Source: Curtobacterium sp. A7_M15
Lineage (GTDB): Bacteria; Actinomycetota; Actinomycetes; Actinomycetales; Microbacteriaceae
Length of the DNA: 64,000 nt
Assembly (NCBI RefSeq): GCF_030705415.1
Contig: NZ_JAUZED010000003.1
Location: forward strand, 20,299-84,298
Direction: 5' to 3'
The position numbers were made by a program, and so were the translations under genes. The notes beneath the pieces were generated by a model that was given only the letters and a program-made list of their open reading frames with translations, was not told where the DNA came from and ran no database searches. Below are positions 42,302-51,089 of this stretch, in pieces (position 1 is the first letter of the stretch; each line of letters begins with the position of its first letter).

Positions 42302-43287
42302 AACTGACCGGTCTCGAAGAGCACTTCGTCACGCCCGACGTCCTCGCCGCCAACCGACAGCTCGATCCGGCGAACCGGGATCTTGCGTTCCGTCCGGCGT
42401 CGGAGGGGGAAACAAGCTGGCGCCTGCTCGAGCTCGGTGAGGAACGGATCGCCGCAATGGACGCCACCGGACTGGACGTGCAGGTCCTGTCCCTAACTAC
42501 CCCCGGGGTGCAGAACCTCCCCGCCGTCGAAGCGGTCTCGCTGCAGACGGCGTCGAACGACCGCCTCGCGGAGGTCGTCGCCAGCCGACCCGACCGGTTC
42601 CAAGGGCTTGCCACCCTCGCCACGGCCAACCCGATTGCCGCGGCGGATGAACTGGAACGCACCATCCGCACGCTGGGCTTCAACGGCGCCATGGTCTTCG
42701 GCCGCACCGGGGACAAGAACATGGATCACCAGGACTTCTGGCCCATCTACGAACGCGCCGCCGCTCTCAAAGCGCCGCTACACCTGCACCCGCAATCCCC
42801 ACCGATCGCGGTGCGGGAGGCGTACTACGCCGGATTCAACCCCGCCGTCAACGCAGGTTTCGCGACCTTCGGCGTCGGCTGGCACTACGACGCCGGCGTG
42901 CAGTTCCTCCGCATGATCGTCGCCGGTGTTTTCGATCGATTCCCCGACCTGCAGATCATCGTCGGCCACTGGGGAGAACTCGTGCTGTTCTTCCTGGAAC
43001 GCATCCAGCATCTCGCCGACGTCGCCCACCTGCAGCGGCCCCTCATCGAGTACTTCCGCAACAACCTCTACGTCGCCCCCAGCGGCATTCTCAGCGACCG
43101 GTACCTGCGGTGGGCGATCGACGTTGCCGGCGCCGATCGGGTGCTGTTCTCCACCGACTACCCGTTCGAAGCAGCTTCAAAAGCCGGCGCCCGGCAGTTC
43201 CTGGAGGCAACCGACATCACCGACGCCGACAAGACCGCGATCGCGTCCGGGAACTGGGATCGACTCACCAACCAAATCAACCGCTAG
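42298..43287 (+). CDS. Amidohydrolase-family decarboxylase (resorcylate/ACMSD type)
   Basis: 329 residues from ATG 42298, overlapping the previous stop. Opens MKLTGLEEHFVTPDV with an E-H in place of the usual DxHxH-type site seen in gamma-resorcylate decarboxylase relatives. LHLHPQSPP supplies the next metal His, VGHWGELVLFFLERI the following His and Glu, and FSTDYPFE the final Asp. Non-oxidative decarboxylation of a hydroxybenzoate would fit the operon and the TetR control. Confidence 0.82.
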   Translation: MKLTGLEEHFVTPDVLAANRQLDPANRDLAFRPASEGETSWRLLELGEERIAAMDATGLDVQVLSLTTPGVQNLPAVEAVSLQTASNDRLAEVVASRPDRFQGLATLATANPIAAADELERTIRTLGFNGAMVFGRTGDKNMDHQDFWPIYERAAALKAPLHLHPQSPPIAVREAYYAGFNPAVNAGFATFGVGWHYDAGVQFLRMIVAGVFDRFPDLQIIVGHWGELVLFFLERIQHLADVAHLQRPLIEYFRNNLYVAPSGILSDRYLRWAIDVAGADRVLFSTDYPFEAASKAGARQFLEATDITDADKTAIASGNWDRLTNQINR

Positions 43288-43295
43288 GAAGCATC

Positions 43296-43478
43296 ATGCT
43301 GTTTGTCCAAGTCGGTGTCGTCGCACTCGTCGTCGGCGCCTACTACGCCGTCATGCGGGTGAAGTCACCCGCACCACCCTTGATCGCCATCGTGGGGTCA
43401 CACAATCGCTGGATGACGCCTACTCCGTTGACCGCGTCACCGTGCGGGTTGATGCTGCTGGGAACAGCGACGGTCTAG
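43296..43478 (+). pseudogene. XapX-domain protein, truncated
   Basis: ATG 43296 (AGGAAG before) encodes VGVVALVVGAYYAVMRVKSP and APPLIAIVG, the XapX/DUF1427 small membrane module. It then runs into unrelated sequence and stops after 60 codons; normal XapX proteins continue with a second helix. It is the third gene of the aromatic operon, cut at about 43391. From there to 43742 only non-homologous scraps were seen. Confidence 0.6.
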
Positions 43479-43674
43479 TCGACCTGGAAGTTCGCGTCAA
43501 CGAAGGACTCGTTGTTGCGGACGGCGCCGCATCGCTGAGAGACCTGAGCAGTGCAGCCCTGACGGTACCGGAACTATGACGCGAACTCGATCGGGGCGTC
43601 CTTGAATCGCTCCTAAACAACGAAGTTCGCAAGCTCGAGCTCGCTCTTGTTGGGTGACGGCCGGGACTCCGTTC

Positions 43675-43697
43675 GGTAGCCGATCGGCTATCGAGAC
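43675..43697. repeat. Palindrome copy 2, flanking the aromatic module
   Basis: Contains the perfect palindrome TAGCCGATCGGCTA (43677-43690) and matches 40521-40543 at 20 of 23 positions in the same orientation. Confidence 0.6.
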
Positions 43698-43742
43698 AGT
43701 GAATGGCCGCCGCGTTACGCGACGCGAACGCCTGCAGTCCTG

Positions 43743-44447
43743 CTAAGCGCTCTCGCTGTGTCCAGACGAGTTGTCAGTATCGACCGGGATCTCAACCTGC
43801 ACGAAGGCCGCGTGGAGCTGTTCAATCTCGCCTGCCTCTACGACGACGTAGTCAGCACCTTCGATCGGGACGGCTTCGTCGCTGCCTTCAGGTCGGTACC
43901 GCGGCTGGGTAAGAACGATGGCCCGGTGCGGGTGGGGGTCGGGGTCGTTATCGAACTCGTAGAGCGTGCCGCTCACCCATCCACCTGACTTCAGCACCAG
44001 AGCCACGTCAACTACCGCGTCGTCCGGCGCATCGTTGAAGAGTCGGGCCCAGGCTGAGGTATTTCGGGGGATCGCGGAGTTCCAGATCAAGCTGAGTCGG
44101 TGTTGGTCCGCCCACTGTGAACCGAGGAAGTAGCCGAGCAGCGTAGCGATCGCTGCTGCGCCGACCGCGATGAAGATCGACGGCGCCACGTTGCTCTGCG
44201 CCCAACTGAGGTCCCCGATGACGACCTCGTGAAGCCGGTCGCGAAGCTGCACCCACCAGATGGACACAACCGCGACGGCGATCGCGACAAGCGCGTCACA
44301 GATGGCACTGATGAAGACCAACGTTGCAGTCTCACGAAGCGCGGACCGCTTGACCGCGGGCTGGTGCCCTTCGCGGGCGAAGATGAACGCGACCCCCGGG
44401 AAGAGGGCGAAGACGTAGAAGGCAACCCCCAGCGCACTTGTAGGCAT
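43743..44447 (-). CDS. DUF6338-like membrane protein
   Basis: 234 residues with N-terminal helices (FYVFALFPGVAFIFAREG, then TLVFISAICDALVAIAVAVV and FIAVGAAAIATLLGYFLGSQ) and a soluble C-terminal part with ALVLKSGGWVSGTLYEFDND and DYVVVEAGEIEQLH, the layout of DUF6338 proteins. Function unknown. Divergent from the next small gene. Confidence 0.7.
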   Translation of the reverse strand: MPTSALGVAFYVFALFPGVAFIFAREGHQPAVKRSALRETATLVFISAICDALVAIAVAVVSIWWVQLRDRLHEVVIGDLSWAQSNVAPSIFIAVGAAAIATLLGYFLGSQWADQHRLSLIWNSAIPRNTSAWARLFNDAPDDAVVDVALVLKSGGWVSGTLYEFDNDPDPHPHRAIVLTQPRYRPEGSDEAVPIEGADYVVVEAGEIEQLHAAFVQVEIPVDTDNSSGHSESA

Positions 44448-44488
44448 CGGACCCCTCTCCAGGTAATAATGCTACGAGGAGGCGCAGC

Positions 44489-44695
44489 ATGGCGAAGAGC
44501 AGCAAGAGCAGCGGCGGTTCATCGCGAAGCTCGATCACTGGCAAGTTCGTGACGGCGAAGTACGCGAAGTCGCAACTCGCCACTTCTCGGGTCACCGAGC
44601 GTGGCATGCAGGCCGCGCACGTGCAGTTCCGTCCTTCGGTCCGCCCGTCCAGCTCGCGCATCCAGCCGCCGACGAACTCGCAGCCCGATTCATGA
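44489..44695 (+). CDS. Small basic Ser/Lys-rich protein
   Basis: 68 residues after GAGGAGGCGCAGC. The first 37 residues (AKSSKSSGGSSRSSITGKFV, then TERG) match a small actinobacterial family of unknown role whose core is SSITGRFVT...TERG. The C-terminal half may have drifted. From 44696 to 44936 nothing was recognised. Confidence 0.55.
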   Translation: MAKSSKSSGGSSRSSITGKFVTAKYAKSQLATSRVTERGMQAAHVQFRPSVRPSSSRIQPPTNSQPDS

Positions 44696-44936
44696 CAGAC
44701 AAGGCCCGAGAGCCAGACGGTCAATTCGGCATCCAGCCCGCGAACGTACAGCGGCCGCCAGCCGTTCGGCCCCCCAACTCGCAGATTCAGCCACCGAAGC
44801 TGAAGCCGACGCAGCAGTAGCTGCAGGCGCAGGGGCGGAGATCGCCTGAACAAAGCACTGGCGAGAACCCGCTTCCCGGATTCTCGCCAGTGAGCCACCG
44901 CGTTGCGGCGCTTGCTACTTGCTCTTCTTGTGCGAT

Positions 44937-45104
44937 ACCGGTGAGGCGGAGCGTCGGCTGCGATTCGCGGACGCTGCACTGGGACTGGCTGGGCACGAGG
45001 TGGTTGACCCGGTGTTGCGCGAGCTGAATCAGCGAGTCGCCGCGGGCAGGCTGACCGCTGATGATGCGATTGCCGCTGGGCTGGCGCACCTCGACGCTCG
45101 GTAG
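44937..45104 (+). pseudogene. VbhA-like antitoxin, C-terminal fragment
   Basis: The last 50 residues of a second VbhA-like antitoxin (RFADAALGLAGHEV, RVAAGRLTADDAIAAGLAHL), 37 of 50 identical to the antitoxin at 12372-12782 by my count. No start, no N-terminal part and no Fic gene follows. A relic of another Fic module. Confidence 0.7.
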
Positions 45105-45148
45105 TCGTTGCTTCGACTCTGCTCGCCGGTCACCACTGGGACGGTCGG

Positions 45149-45352
45149 TTAGCCGTCGCTTTGTCGTCTTGGACGTCGGGCGAGTGCTGCGGCTTGGTCG
45201 TCTCGGACGTATTCGAGGGCGTGGATGGCGTGTTCGACGCGTGCCCTCGTGGTGGGGCGGACGTTGGTGGCGCCGTTGAGGACGCGGGAGACGGTCTGGT
45301 GGGAGACGTGGGCGGCTGCGGCGACGTCGTGGATGGTGGGTGCTTTGGTCAC
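45149..45352 (-). pseudogene. LacI-family regulator, DNA-binding head only
   Basis: GTG 45352 (AGGAGCCAGCA) opens TIHDVAAAAHVSHQTVSRVL, NGATNVRP and HAIHALEYVRDDQAAALARR, a complete LacI headpiece. The frame stops after 67 codons, with the sugar-binding core absent. It might still bind DNA as a free headpiece, but truncation is more likely. Confidence 0.75.
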
Positions 45353-45504
45353 TGCTGGCTCCTCATGGGTGCTGAGGTGCGGGCACCGTCCGTGGACGAC
45401 ATGACGGTGCCCGCGAGGGCCGGCGGAAAGGGGGACGCCGACCCCGGTGCTCCCCCGTTCACTCGGTGCCCCAGAGTTGGGGCCGGGCGGAGGTGGAGGG
45501 GCTT

Positions 45505-45744
45505 TCAGTGACCGGTGCCGAGGTTGCCGGCGAGGCGGCCGTGGAAGGCCTGGCTGGCGTCGTTCATGCCGCGGATTTCGACGCGCTTGCCGTGCTGGTG
45601 GTACTTCGTCTCGATGCCGTCGAGGGCTGCGACGGTGGAGGCGTCCCACACGTGCGACCTGGTCATGTCGATGACGACGAGTTCCGGGTCACCGGAGTAG
45701 TCGAACTGGGTGGTGAGGTCGTTCGAGGAGGCGAAGAACAGCTC
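45505..45744 (-). pseudogene. SulP transporter C-terminal STAS fragment
   Basis: About 79 codons matching the end of SulP anion transporters: [40 protein letters not shown] and [14 protein letters not shown]. The membrane part is missing; at 45744 the sequence switches to an IS30 fragment on the opposite strand, which probably caused the cut. Confidence 0.72.
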
Positions 45745-45750
45745 GCCCTC

Positions 45751-45915
45751 CCGAAGCCCACCGACCTCAGCGTCCACACCCCGGAACGGCTCCTCGAAGT
45801 CGCCGCCGAACTCAACGGACGACCCCGCAAAACCCTCGACCACCGCACCCCAGCAGAAGCCTTCGAGCAGCTACTCTCGAACCCGAAACACCCACCCTTT
45901 GCAACGACCCCTTGA
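45751..45915 (+). pseudogene. IS30-family transposase, C-terminal tail
   Basis: Encodes [20 protein letters not shown], then [18 protein letters not shown], the standard end of IS30 transposases, followed by a stop. The rest of the element is absent. Confidence 0.78.
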
Positions 45916-45982
45916 ACCGCTGATTGTCTATCGGGGCCTGCAGTGCTGGGGCGTCGTGACGGGGACGCCCCAACATTGCGGG

Positions 45983-46798
45983 TCAGCCGAAGACGCGTGG
46001 GCCTCGGATGGTCGCGTCGGCGCCGCCGTCGACGAACAGCACTTGACCGGTGATGTGGGTGTTGTCCGCGTCGGTAAGCCATGCGAGTGTCTGTGCGATC
46101 TTGGCCGCGGGTGCTGGGCCGTTGAGGGGCATCGGAACGGCTGCGAGGAGCCCCTCGCGGCCCTCCGGGGTCCGGAGGAGCTCCTCGGTCATCGGGGTCA
46201 GGATCACACCGGGTCCGACTGCGTTGAGCGGGATCCCCGCGCTGGCCCATTCGAGCGTAATTGAGGCCAGGCGGACCCACTCCGCGATCGCTCGCTTGGT
46301 CGAGGCGTAGATGAGGTCACCACGCCCGTTCCCCGCGATCGTGTCCGCGCGTTCCACGGCCGCAGCTTCGTCGCCCCCGCGGAGCAGGTTGATGAGGTTG
46401 GGGTCGTTGTCCTGCAGGGCTGAGAACGACGCGACGACCGCGGCGCGTGGCGCGTCCGAACGGACCAGGAGCGGGTGGAGCTGCTCGAGCGTCGCGATCG
46501 CACCGAAGTAGTTCACCTTCACCGTCAGGCTCGTCGGCATGGCGACGCCGGCGACGGCGATGACGCCGTCGATGGTGTCCCCGACCGCTGCGGTGACGGC
46601 GGGAACGAGGACGGCGCGACCGGTTCCGGTGGAGAGGTCCGCGTCGATGTCGCTGCCACGGAGGTCGACTCCGACAACCCGGTGGCCCTGGGACTCCAGG
46701 AGGTCCTTGGTGGCCTTGCCGATGCCGGACGCGGCACCAGTGACGACGTAGCGGCGCGGCGCGGCGGACGTTTCGTTGGTGGTGGTGTCAGTCATCAC
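45983..46798 (-). CDS. Short-chain dehydrogenase (3-alpha-HSD/carbonyl reductase-like)
   Basis: 271 residues. NAD(P) site VTGAASGIGKAT; catalytic YASTKRA with Ser upstream (ASFSALQD). The insertion between the serine and tyrosine regions is typical of the 3-alpha-hydroxysteroid dehydrogenase/carbonyl reductase group. Start overlaps the stop of the preceding dehydrogenase gene (46795-46798), so they form an operon controlled by the divergent TetR gene. Confidence 0.85.
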   Translation of the reverse strand: MMTDTTTNETSAAPRRYVVTGAASGIGKATKDLLESQGHRVVGVDLRGSDIDADLSTGTGRAVLVPAVTAAVGDTIDGVIAVAGVAMPTSLTVKVNYFGAIATLEQLHPLLVRSDAPRAAVVASFSALQDNDPNLINLLRGGDEAAAVERADTIAGNGRGDLIYASTKRAIAEWVRLASITLEWASAGIPLNAVGPGVILTPMTEELLRTPEGREGLLAAVPMPLNGPAPAAKIAQTLAWLTDADNTHITGQVLFVDGGADATIRGPRVFG

Positions 46799-47709
46799 TT
46801 CACCAGCGCGAACTCTTCGATCATCGATCCGGGGACGGCGTAGCCGTCGAGGTTCCGGATTTGGTCGATGTGTGCGGCGACGTCGTCCGGGGTCGCGACG
46901 GGCTCATCGACCTTGACGTGCCAGCCCTGTCCGACGCCCATGAAGACACGGGCGTAGCGGCCTCGGGCGATCGAGTAGAGCTCATGGGTGGAGGTGTTCA
47001 GTTCGCTGGCGAGGTAGGCGACCATCGCGGTGATCATCTCGGGCTCGCCGTGGGCCGGGGTGGTGGGCATGCCGGCGAACTGCTCCGGGTTCATGTCGGC
47101 AGCCATCCGGCTGTCGGCGGCCGGGAGGATGGTGTTGGCGAGGATGCCGTGCGGGCGCCCCTCGAGCGCGACCACGTTCGCGAGCCCGAAGACGGCGCCC
47201 TTCGCGGCGGCGTAGTTCGCCTGCTGTATGGAACCGAACAGGCCCGCTGCGGAGGAGGTGAACACGATGCGCCCGTAGCCGTGCTCGCGCATGTTCTCGA
47301 ACGCGGGCTGGGTCACGTAGAACGCACCCTTGACGTGGACGGCGAGCAGCGCGTCGACGGCTTCCGGGGTGAGGTCGGTGAACGGCGCATTCCGGATGTT
47401 GCCGGCGTTGTTGACCAGGATGTCGACCTTTCCGAAGGCGTCGACCGCGGTCTTCACGATGGCGGCTCCACCCTCGGGCGTTGCGACGGAGTCGTAGTTC
47501 GACACCGCCTCACCGCCCGCGGCCGTAATCTCGGCGACGACCTGGTCGGCCATCGCGGTTCCTCCATTGGTGCCGCTGATGTCGCCGCCGAGGTCGTTGA
47601 TCACGACCTTCGCTCCGCGGCGGGCGAGTTCGAGGGCGTGGGCTCGGCCCAACCCGCCGCCGGCTCCGGTGACGATCGCTACGCGGCCGTCGAACGATAC
47701 TTCGGACAT
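46795..47709 (-). CDS. Short-chain dehydrogenase
   Basis: 304 residues from ATG 47709, which follows GAAGGAGAGAGAC. NAD site VTGAGGGLGRAHALELARRG, NNAGNIR, and catalytic SSAAGLFGSIQQANYAAAKGA. The extended C-terminus with PEMITAMVAYLASE resembles the dehydrogenase unit of peroxisomal multifunctional enzyme-like SDRs. Probably oxidises a hydroxyacyl or terpenoid/steroid alcohol with the companion enzyme. Confidence 0.85.
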   Translation of the reverse strand: MSEVSFDGRVAIVTGAGGGLGRAHALELARRGAKVVINDLGGDISGTNGGTAMADQVVAEITAAGGEAVSNYDSVATPEGGAAIVKTAVDAFGKVDILVNNAGNIRNAPFTDLTPEAVDALLAVHVKGAFYVTQPAFENMREHGYGRIVFTSSAAGLFGSIQQANYAAAKGAVFGLANVVALEGRPHGILANTILPAADSRMAADMNPEQFAGMPTTPAHGEPEMITAMVAYLASELNTSTHELYSIARGRYARVFMGVGQGWHVKVDEPVATPDDVAAHIDQIRNLDGYAVPGSMIEEFALVK

Positions 47710-47742
47710 GTCTCTCTCCTTCGAGTTCGGGGTCTCTGGACT

Positions 47743-47757
47743 TGGCACAGTCTGCCA
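47743..47757. promoter_or_regulatory. Short palindrome between dehydrogenase and TetR genes
   Basis: TGGCA-CAGTC-TGCCA, in the 91-base divergent intergenic region. A second weaker pair, GTGT...ACAC, lies at about 47765-47785. Either could be the operator for the TetR protein. Confidence 0.35.
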
Positions 47758-47800
47758 CTTTGTCCGTGTATGCCGAATCGACACAGGTCATACTGGAGCG

Positions 47801-48400
47801 GTGCCCTTGCTTGCGGACTCCTCGTCCATGCCGCTGCGCGAACGCCGTCGCAAGGCGACTCGTCGTGATGTAGAGCGCGCCGCCGCCGAGCTCTTCGAGT
47901 TGCAGGGGTACGAGGCCACGACCGTGGAGCAGATTGCCAAACGGGCTGGCGTGTCGATGCGCACCTTCTACCGGTACTGCCGCAGTAAGGACGAGGCGAT
48001 CACCTTCGAGCTCGGTTCTGGCCCGGCGCAGCTCCTGGCGCGCATCCAAAATCACGGCGAGCGGCCCCTCGTGGAGGCGGTCATCGAAGGCTTCGTCGAG
48101 TCCGTCTCAATGAACGACGGCGACTTGGAGTGGCATCGGCGGCTTCTCCGCGTCATCGTCGACACCGCACCGCTCCGGACGGCGTGGCTCGGAGCCGGCC
48201 GCGCCGCCCAGGATGTCCTCGCAGCCGAGTTCTCCGCCCGACGTCCCCAGCTGGACCGCATCGCCGCCGCCGCACTCGCCGCGGCAACGACCGCGACGCT
48301 CACGGTTGCGATCGAAGCGTGGGCGAGGGGCGAGCAACCAACTATCCAGGACGCCACCCGCGCCTCCATCCAGGTGATCGCGTCGGCTCTGGCCGACTAG
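47801..48400 (+). CDS. TetR-family regulator
   Basis: 199 residues from GTG 47801 (TGGAGCG just before); an ATG at 47828 is an alternative. Helix-turn-helix: RDVERAAAELFELQGYEATT, then VEQIAKRAGVSMRTFYRYCR. Divergent from the two dehydrogenases. Its TAG stop lies inside the CTAG where the IS5-family end begins, so the natural C-terminus may have been cut by the insertion. Confidence 0.85.
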   Translation: MPLLADSSSMPLRERRRKATRRDVERAAAELFELQGYEATTVEQIAKRAGVSMRTFYRYCRSKDEAITFELGSGPAQLLARIQNHGERPLVEAVIEGFVESVSMNDGDLEWHRRLLRVIVDTAPLRTAWLGAGRAAQDVLAAEFSARRPQLDRIAAAALAAATTATLTVAIEAWARGEQPTIQDATRASIQVIASALAD

Positions 48401-49291
48401 AGCGTGTCTTGTAAATGGCGTAGCCAGGCGATGACGGCGTTGAGGACGACCGCGGCGCGGTAGACGATCGCGAGTTTGTCGTACCTGGTCGACAGGCCCC
48501 GCCACTGCTTCAATCGGCAGAAGCCGCGCTCGATCACGTTGCGCTGCTTGTAGTCGACCGGGTCGTAGGAGACGGGTCTGCCGCCCCGTGAGCCACGCCG
48601 CTTCCGGTGTCCTCGCTGGTCACGGGGTTCCGGGATCACCGCCTCGATCCCGCGGCCGCGCAGATGCTGCCGGATCGCTCGGGACGATTACGCCTTGTCG
48701 CCGCGAACCTTCTCCGGCCGGGTGCGCGGGCTGCCGACCGGGCGGGTCACGCGCAGCTCAGCCAGCAGGGGCAGCAGCATCGGTGAATCACCCGCCTGCC
48801 CGGGCGTGACCAGCGTCACCAACGGCAGGCCGCGGCCGTCGACGAGCTGGTGCACCTTCGTGGACAACCCGCCGCGGGAGCGACCGAACCCGTGATCAGG
48901 CGGCTCGAGTCCCGGTTCCGTGTAATTCGACGAAGCCCCCTGTGGTGCGGGTGATGTTCGTCGCGTGCTGATGCGCACGAGCGATCGTGGAGTCCCCTGA
49001 CACCGACCAGTCCACCTGCCCGGCGGCGTCCGCTGCGCTGAGGAGCCGGTCGAGCACGACGTCCCAGGTGCCGTCCCCGGCGAGCCGTCGGTGCCAGGCC
49101 CAGACCGTCTGCCAGGGACCGAACGTGCGCGGCAGGTCTCGCCACGCGATCCCGGTCCGGTACCGGTAGATGATGCCCTCGACCATGCTTCGTGCGTCCG
49201 CGAACGGTCGCCCCTTCCGGCCCGTGGGGCCGGGCAGCAGGTCAGCGATCACCGCGAACTGGTCGTCCGAGAGCAACTGGAACCGAGACAC
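48397..49291 (-). pseudogene. IS5-family (IS427-like) transposase, two frames, inactivated
   Basis: Minus strand. OrfA (49291-48896) has LSDDQFAVIADLLPGPTGRK, GIIYRYRTGIAWRDLPRTFG and VDWSVSGDSTIARAHQHATN. OrfB (about 48950-48397) has RSRGGLSTKVHQLVDGRGLP, GFCRLKQWRGLSTRYDKLA and ends WLRHLQDTL. Two reading frames joined by programmed frameshifting are normal for IS427-group elements. OrfB carries a TAA at 48688-48690 where relatives have a tyrosine (GDKA-Y-SSRA), so no full transposase can be made. The left end starts AGCGTGTCTTGTAA next to CTAG. Confidence 0.85.
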
Positions 49292-49685
49292 CCCACCAGC
49301 ATCACAGCCAAACGCGTCACTGACCGACTTCGGCCTCCGGCCCCTGGTGCTGCCCCGGCGTGATCAGGAGCGTCCTGCGCACCTGATGGCTGGGCCCCCA
49401 GAGCGTGGAGGAGGAAACGGCCCTGGGGTGGGCAGTCTCCTCGCCTCTTGGCACTGCCGGAACCCGAACCGTCGGTGCCATATCTCCTCGGCCGCCACGC
49501 GCGCGTGAAGAGGTTTCAGGGGGAGCTTCCCGAATCAGATACGCGCGGCAGCAGGGATGACAGTCCCCGATACTCTCGATGTCGCCAAGGACGTGTCATT
49601 GCGGGCCGGGTGGCGCGAGCGGATTGGCCAAATTGGTCGCATGCAGCTCACGATGGTGCACCGTCGTGGAGCCCTGTCATCCGGG
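49292..49685. other. Region without recognised genes
   Basis: About 390 bases between the IS5 OrfA start and the next gene. The usual right-hand IS terminus was looked for here and not found. Short open frames are present, but none has a ribosome binding site together with a recognisable family. Confidence 0.5.
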
Positions 49686-50426
49686 CTACCGGCTCAGCAG
49701 CCGGGTATTGGCTTGGTCGAATTGTTCGTCGGTGAGGTCGCCGCGGCTGTGGAGTTCGGCGAGCTGCTCGAGTTCCGCTGCGAGAGAGAACGCGTCAGCC
49801 TTGGATGTTGCTGCGGGTCGTTGCCGGCCGCGTGCGGCTTGTACGAGCGTCCAGCCGTCGGGCATGCGCCACACGTGCACCGTGTCGCCCGGTTCGGGGG
49901 CTTCGTGCGGGGCGAAGGTCGCGGACGGTGCGATCCGCCCAACGACGAGGTCGCCGCCCGGGGTGTCCACGGCGACGACGTAGTCAGCGATTCCCCCGGA
50001 GTCCGCCCGGGTCAGTCGCACGTCGACGACACGCCCAACCGTTGCCGCCGTCGTGCTGCGGAGCGTCCGGTACGACTTGCGGAAACGGTCGTTCGCGGGT
50101 TTCCGGGCGAGGGAGCGAAGGAACCCGACCCACAACGGGGTCAGGAAAACCCAGGGGAACACGACCCAGACGGGGTTCCAGAACCAGGGAAAGAACCCTT
50201 CGTCGTCCCACGCGTTCACCGTCACGATCCAGACGAACGCGACGGTCACGGCCACCATGAGTACCGGTTTGAGGACCATACCCACGGGCGAGGTACCGGG
50301 TCCGACGAACGCGCCGGAATCGGATGGGAGCACGTCCGGGCGTTCACCATGGGGCACCACGCGCAGCACTGCTCGCGGTGCTGCGAGTCGCTTCGCCTCG
50401 AACGCAGTGTTTGGCAGTTGGCTCAT
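49686..50426 (-). CDS. Membrane protein with C-terminal SHOCT domain
   Basis: 246 residues. Two helices (VLKPVLMVAVTVAFVWIVTV at about 51-70 and NPVWVVFPWVFLTPLWVGFL at about 83-103), a beta-rich soluble part with IADYVVAVDTPGGDLVVG, and a C-terminal SHOCT motif AAELEQLAELHSRGDLTDEQ. SHOCT modules often mediate oligomerisation. Six bases downstream of the following gene (50433-50858), same operon. Confidence 0.75.
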   Translation of the reverse strand: MSQLPNTAFEAKRLAAPRAVLRVVPHGERPDVLPSDSGAFVGPGTSPVGMVLKPVLMVAVTVAFVWIVTVNAWDDEGFFPWFWNPVWVVFPWVFLTPLWVGFLRSLARKPANDRFRKSYRTLRSTTAATVGRVVDVRLTRADSGGIADYVVAVDTPGGDLVVGRIAPSATFAPHEAPEPGDTVHVWRMPDGWTLVQAARGRQRPAATSKADAFSLAAELEQLAELHSRGDLTDEQFDQANTRLLSR

Positions 50427-50432
50427 GTTCGG

Positions 50433-50858
50433 TCAGCTGGCCGGTGCGACGCCGAGATACCCGTACGCACCTGGCTGTGTGGGGCGGGCGACCAACAGGA
50501 CGCTGTCTCCCGCGCGCGGGATTTGCAGCTTCGAGACCAGCGTCTGCACCTGCACGGTGCTCCCATCGGGCACAGTCGCGGTGATCACGACGATCGGGTC
50601 GAAGTTCACCATCTGCCCCGTGTCCACGACACTCATCACCGTCGCCGGAACCTGCGTCCCGCCCGACGCGGCCAGGTCTGCTGCGGTGTGTGAAGTCTGC
50701 GCTGCCGTGATCGCGTCCTGCAGCCGCGAGGCGTTCTCCGCACCCATCATCGTCTTCGCGATCCGCCCGGTCAGCCCCCGGCCCTTGGCGATGTTCTCTG
50801 CCTGACGCATCGCATCCGTAGCCTGCCCATCGCGGCTCTTCTTCCCAAACAAACCCAC
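50433..50858 (-). CDS. Cytoplasmic protein, partner of SHOCT membrane protein
   Basis: 141 residues from GTG 50858, preceded by GAGGAAGATCA. N-terminus GLFGKKSRDGQATDAMRQAE is helical and basic; the C-terminal half is a small beta domain (VPATVMSVVDTGQMVNFDPI, VQTLVSKLQIPRAGDSVLLV) similar in pattern to the soluble part of the next protein. Together they look like a two-gene unit of unknown role. Confidence 0.65.
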   Translation of the reverse strand: MGLFGKKSRDGQATDAMRQAENIAKGRGLTGRIAKTMMGAENASRLQDAITAAQTSHTAADLAASGGTQVPATVMSVVDTGQMVNFDPIVVITATVPDGSTVQVQTLVSKLQIPRAGDSVLLVARPTQPGAYGYLGVAPAS

Positions 50859-51089
50859 TGATCTTCCTCTCGGCTCACAGGTCCCGCCAGCAGGGCTTGG
50901 ACCGCAGTCCGCGGCACGCGCAATCAGGACAACGAGAGCGTAGCGGCGTGACGACAGTATGTGAAAGCGCATACAAGCCCGGTGTCGGCCGCAGCGTCGG
51001 CACGTGCAAGGTGGGCGCTGTGGTCGACGCTGGGCGACCTATTGTGTGGCGGTTCTCACAGAAAATCCGAGTGCGTTACGGTCTTCGAC

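Noticed and set aside
47743..47785. Clear sigma-70 promoters for the TetR/dehydrogenase divergent pair
   Set aside because: Hexamers can be found but spacings are poor (over 20 bases), so only the palindrome is reported.
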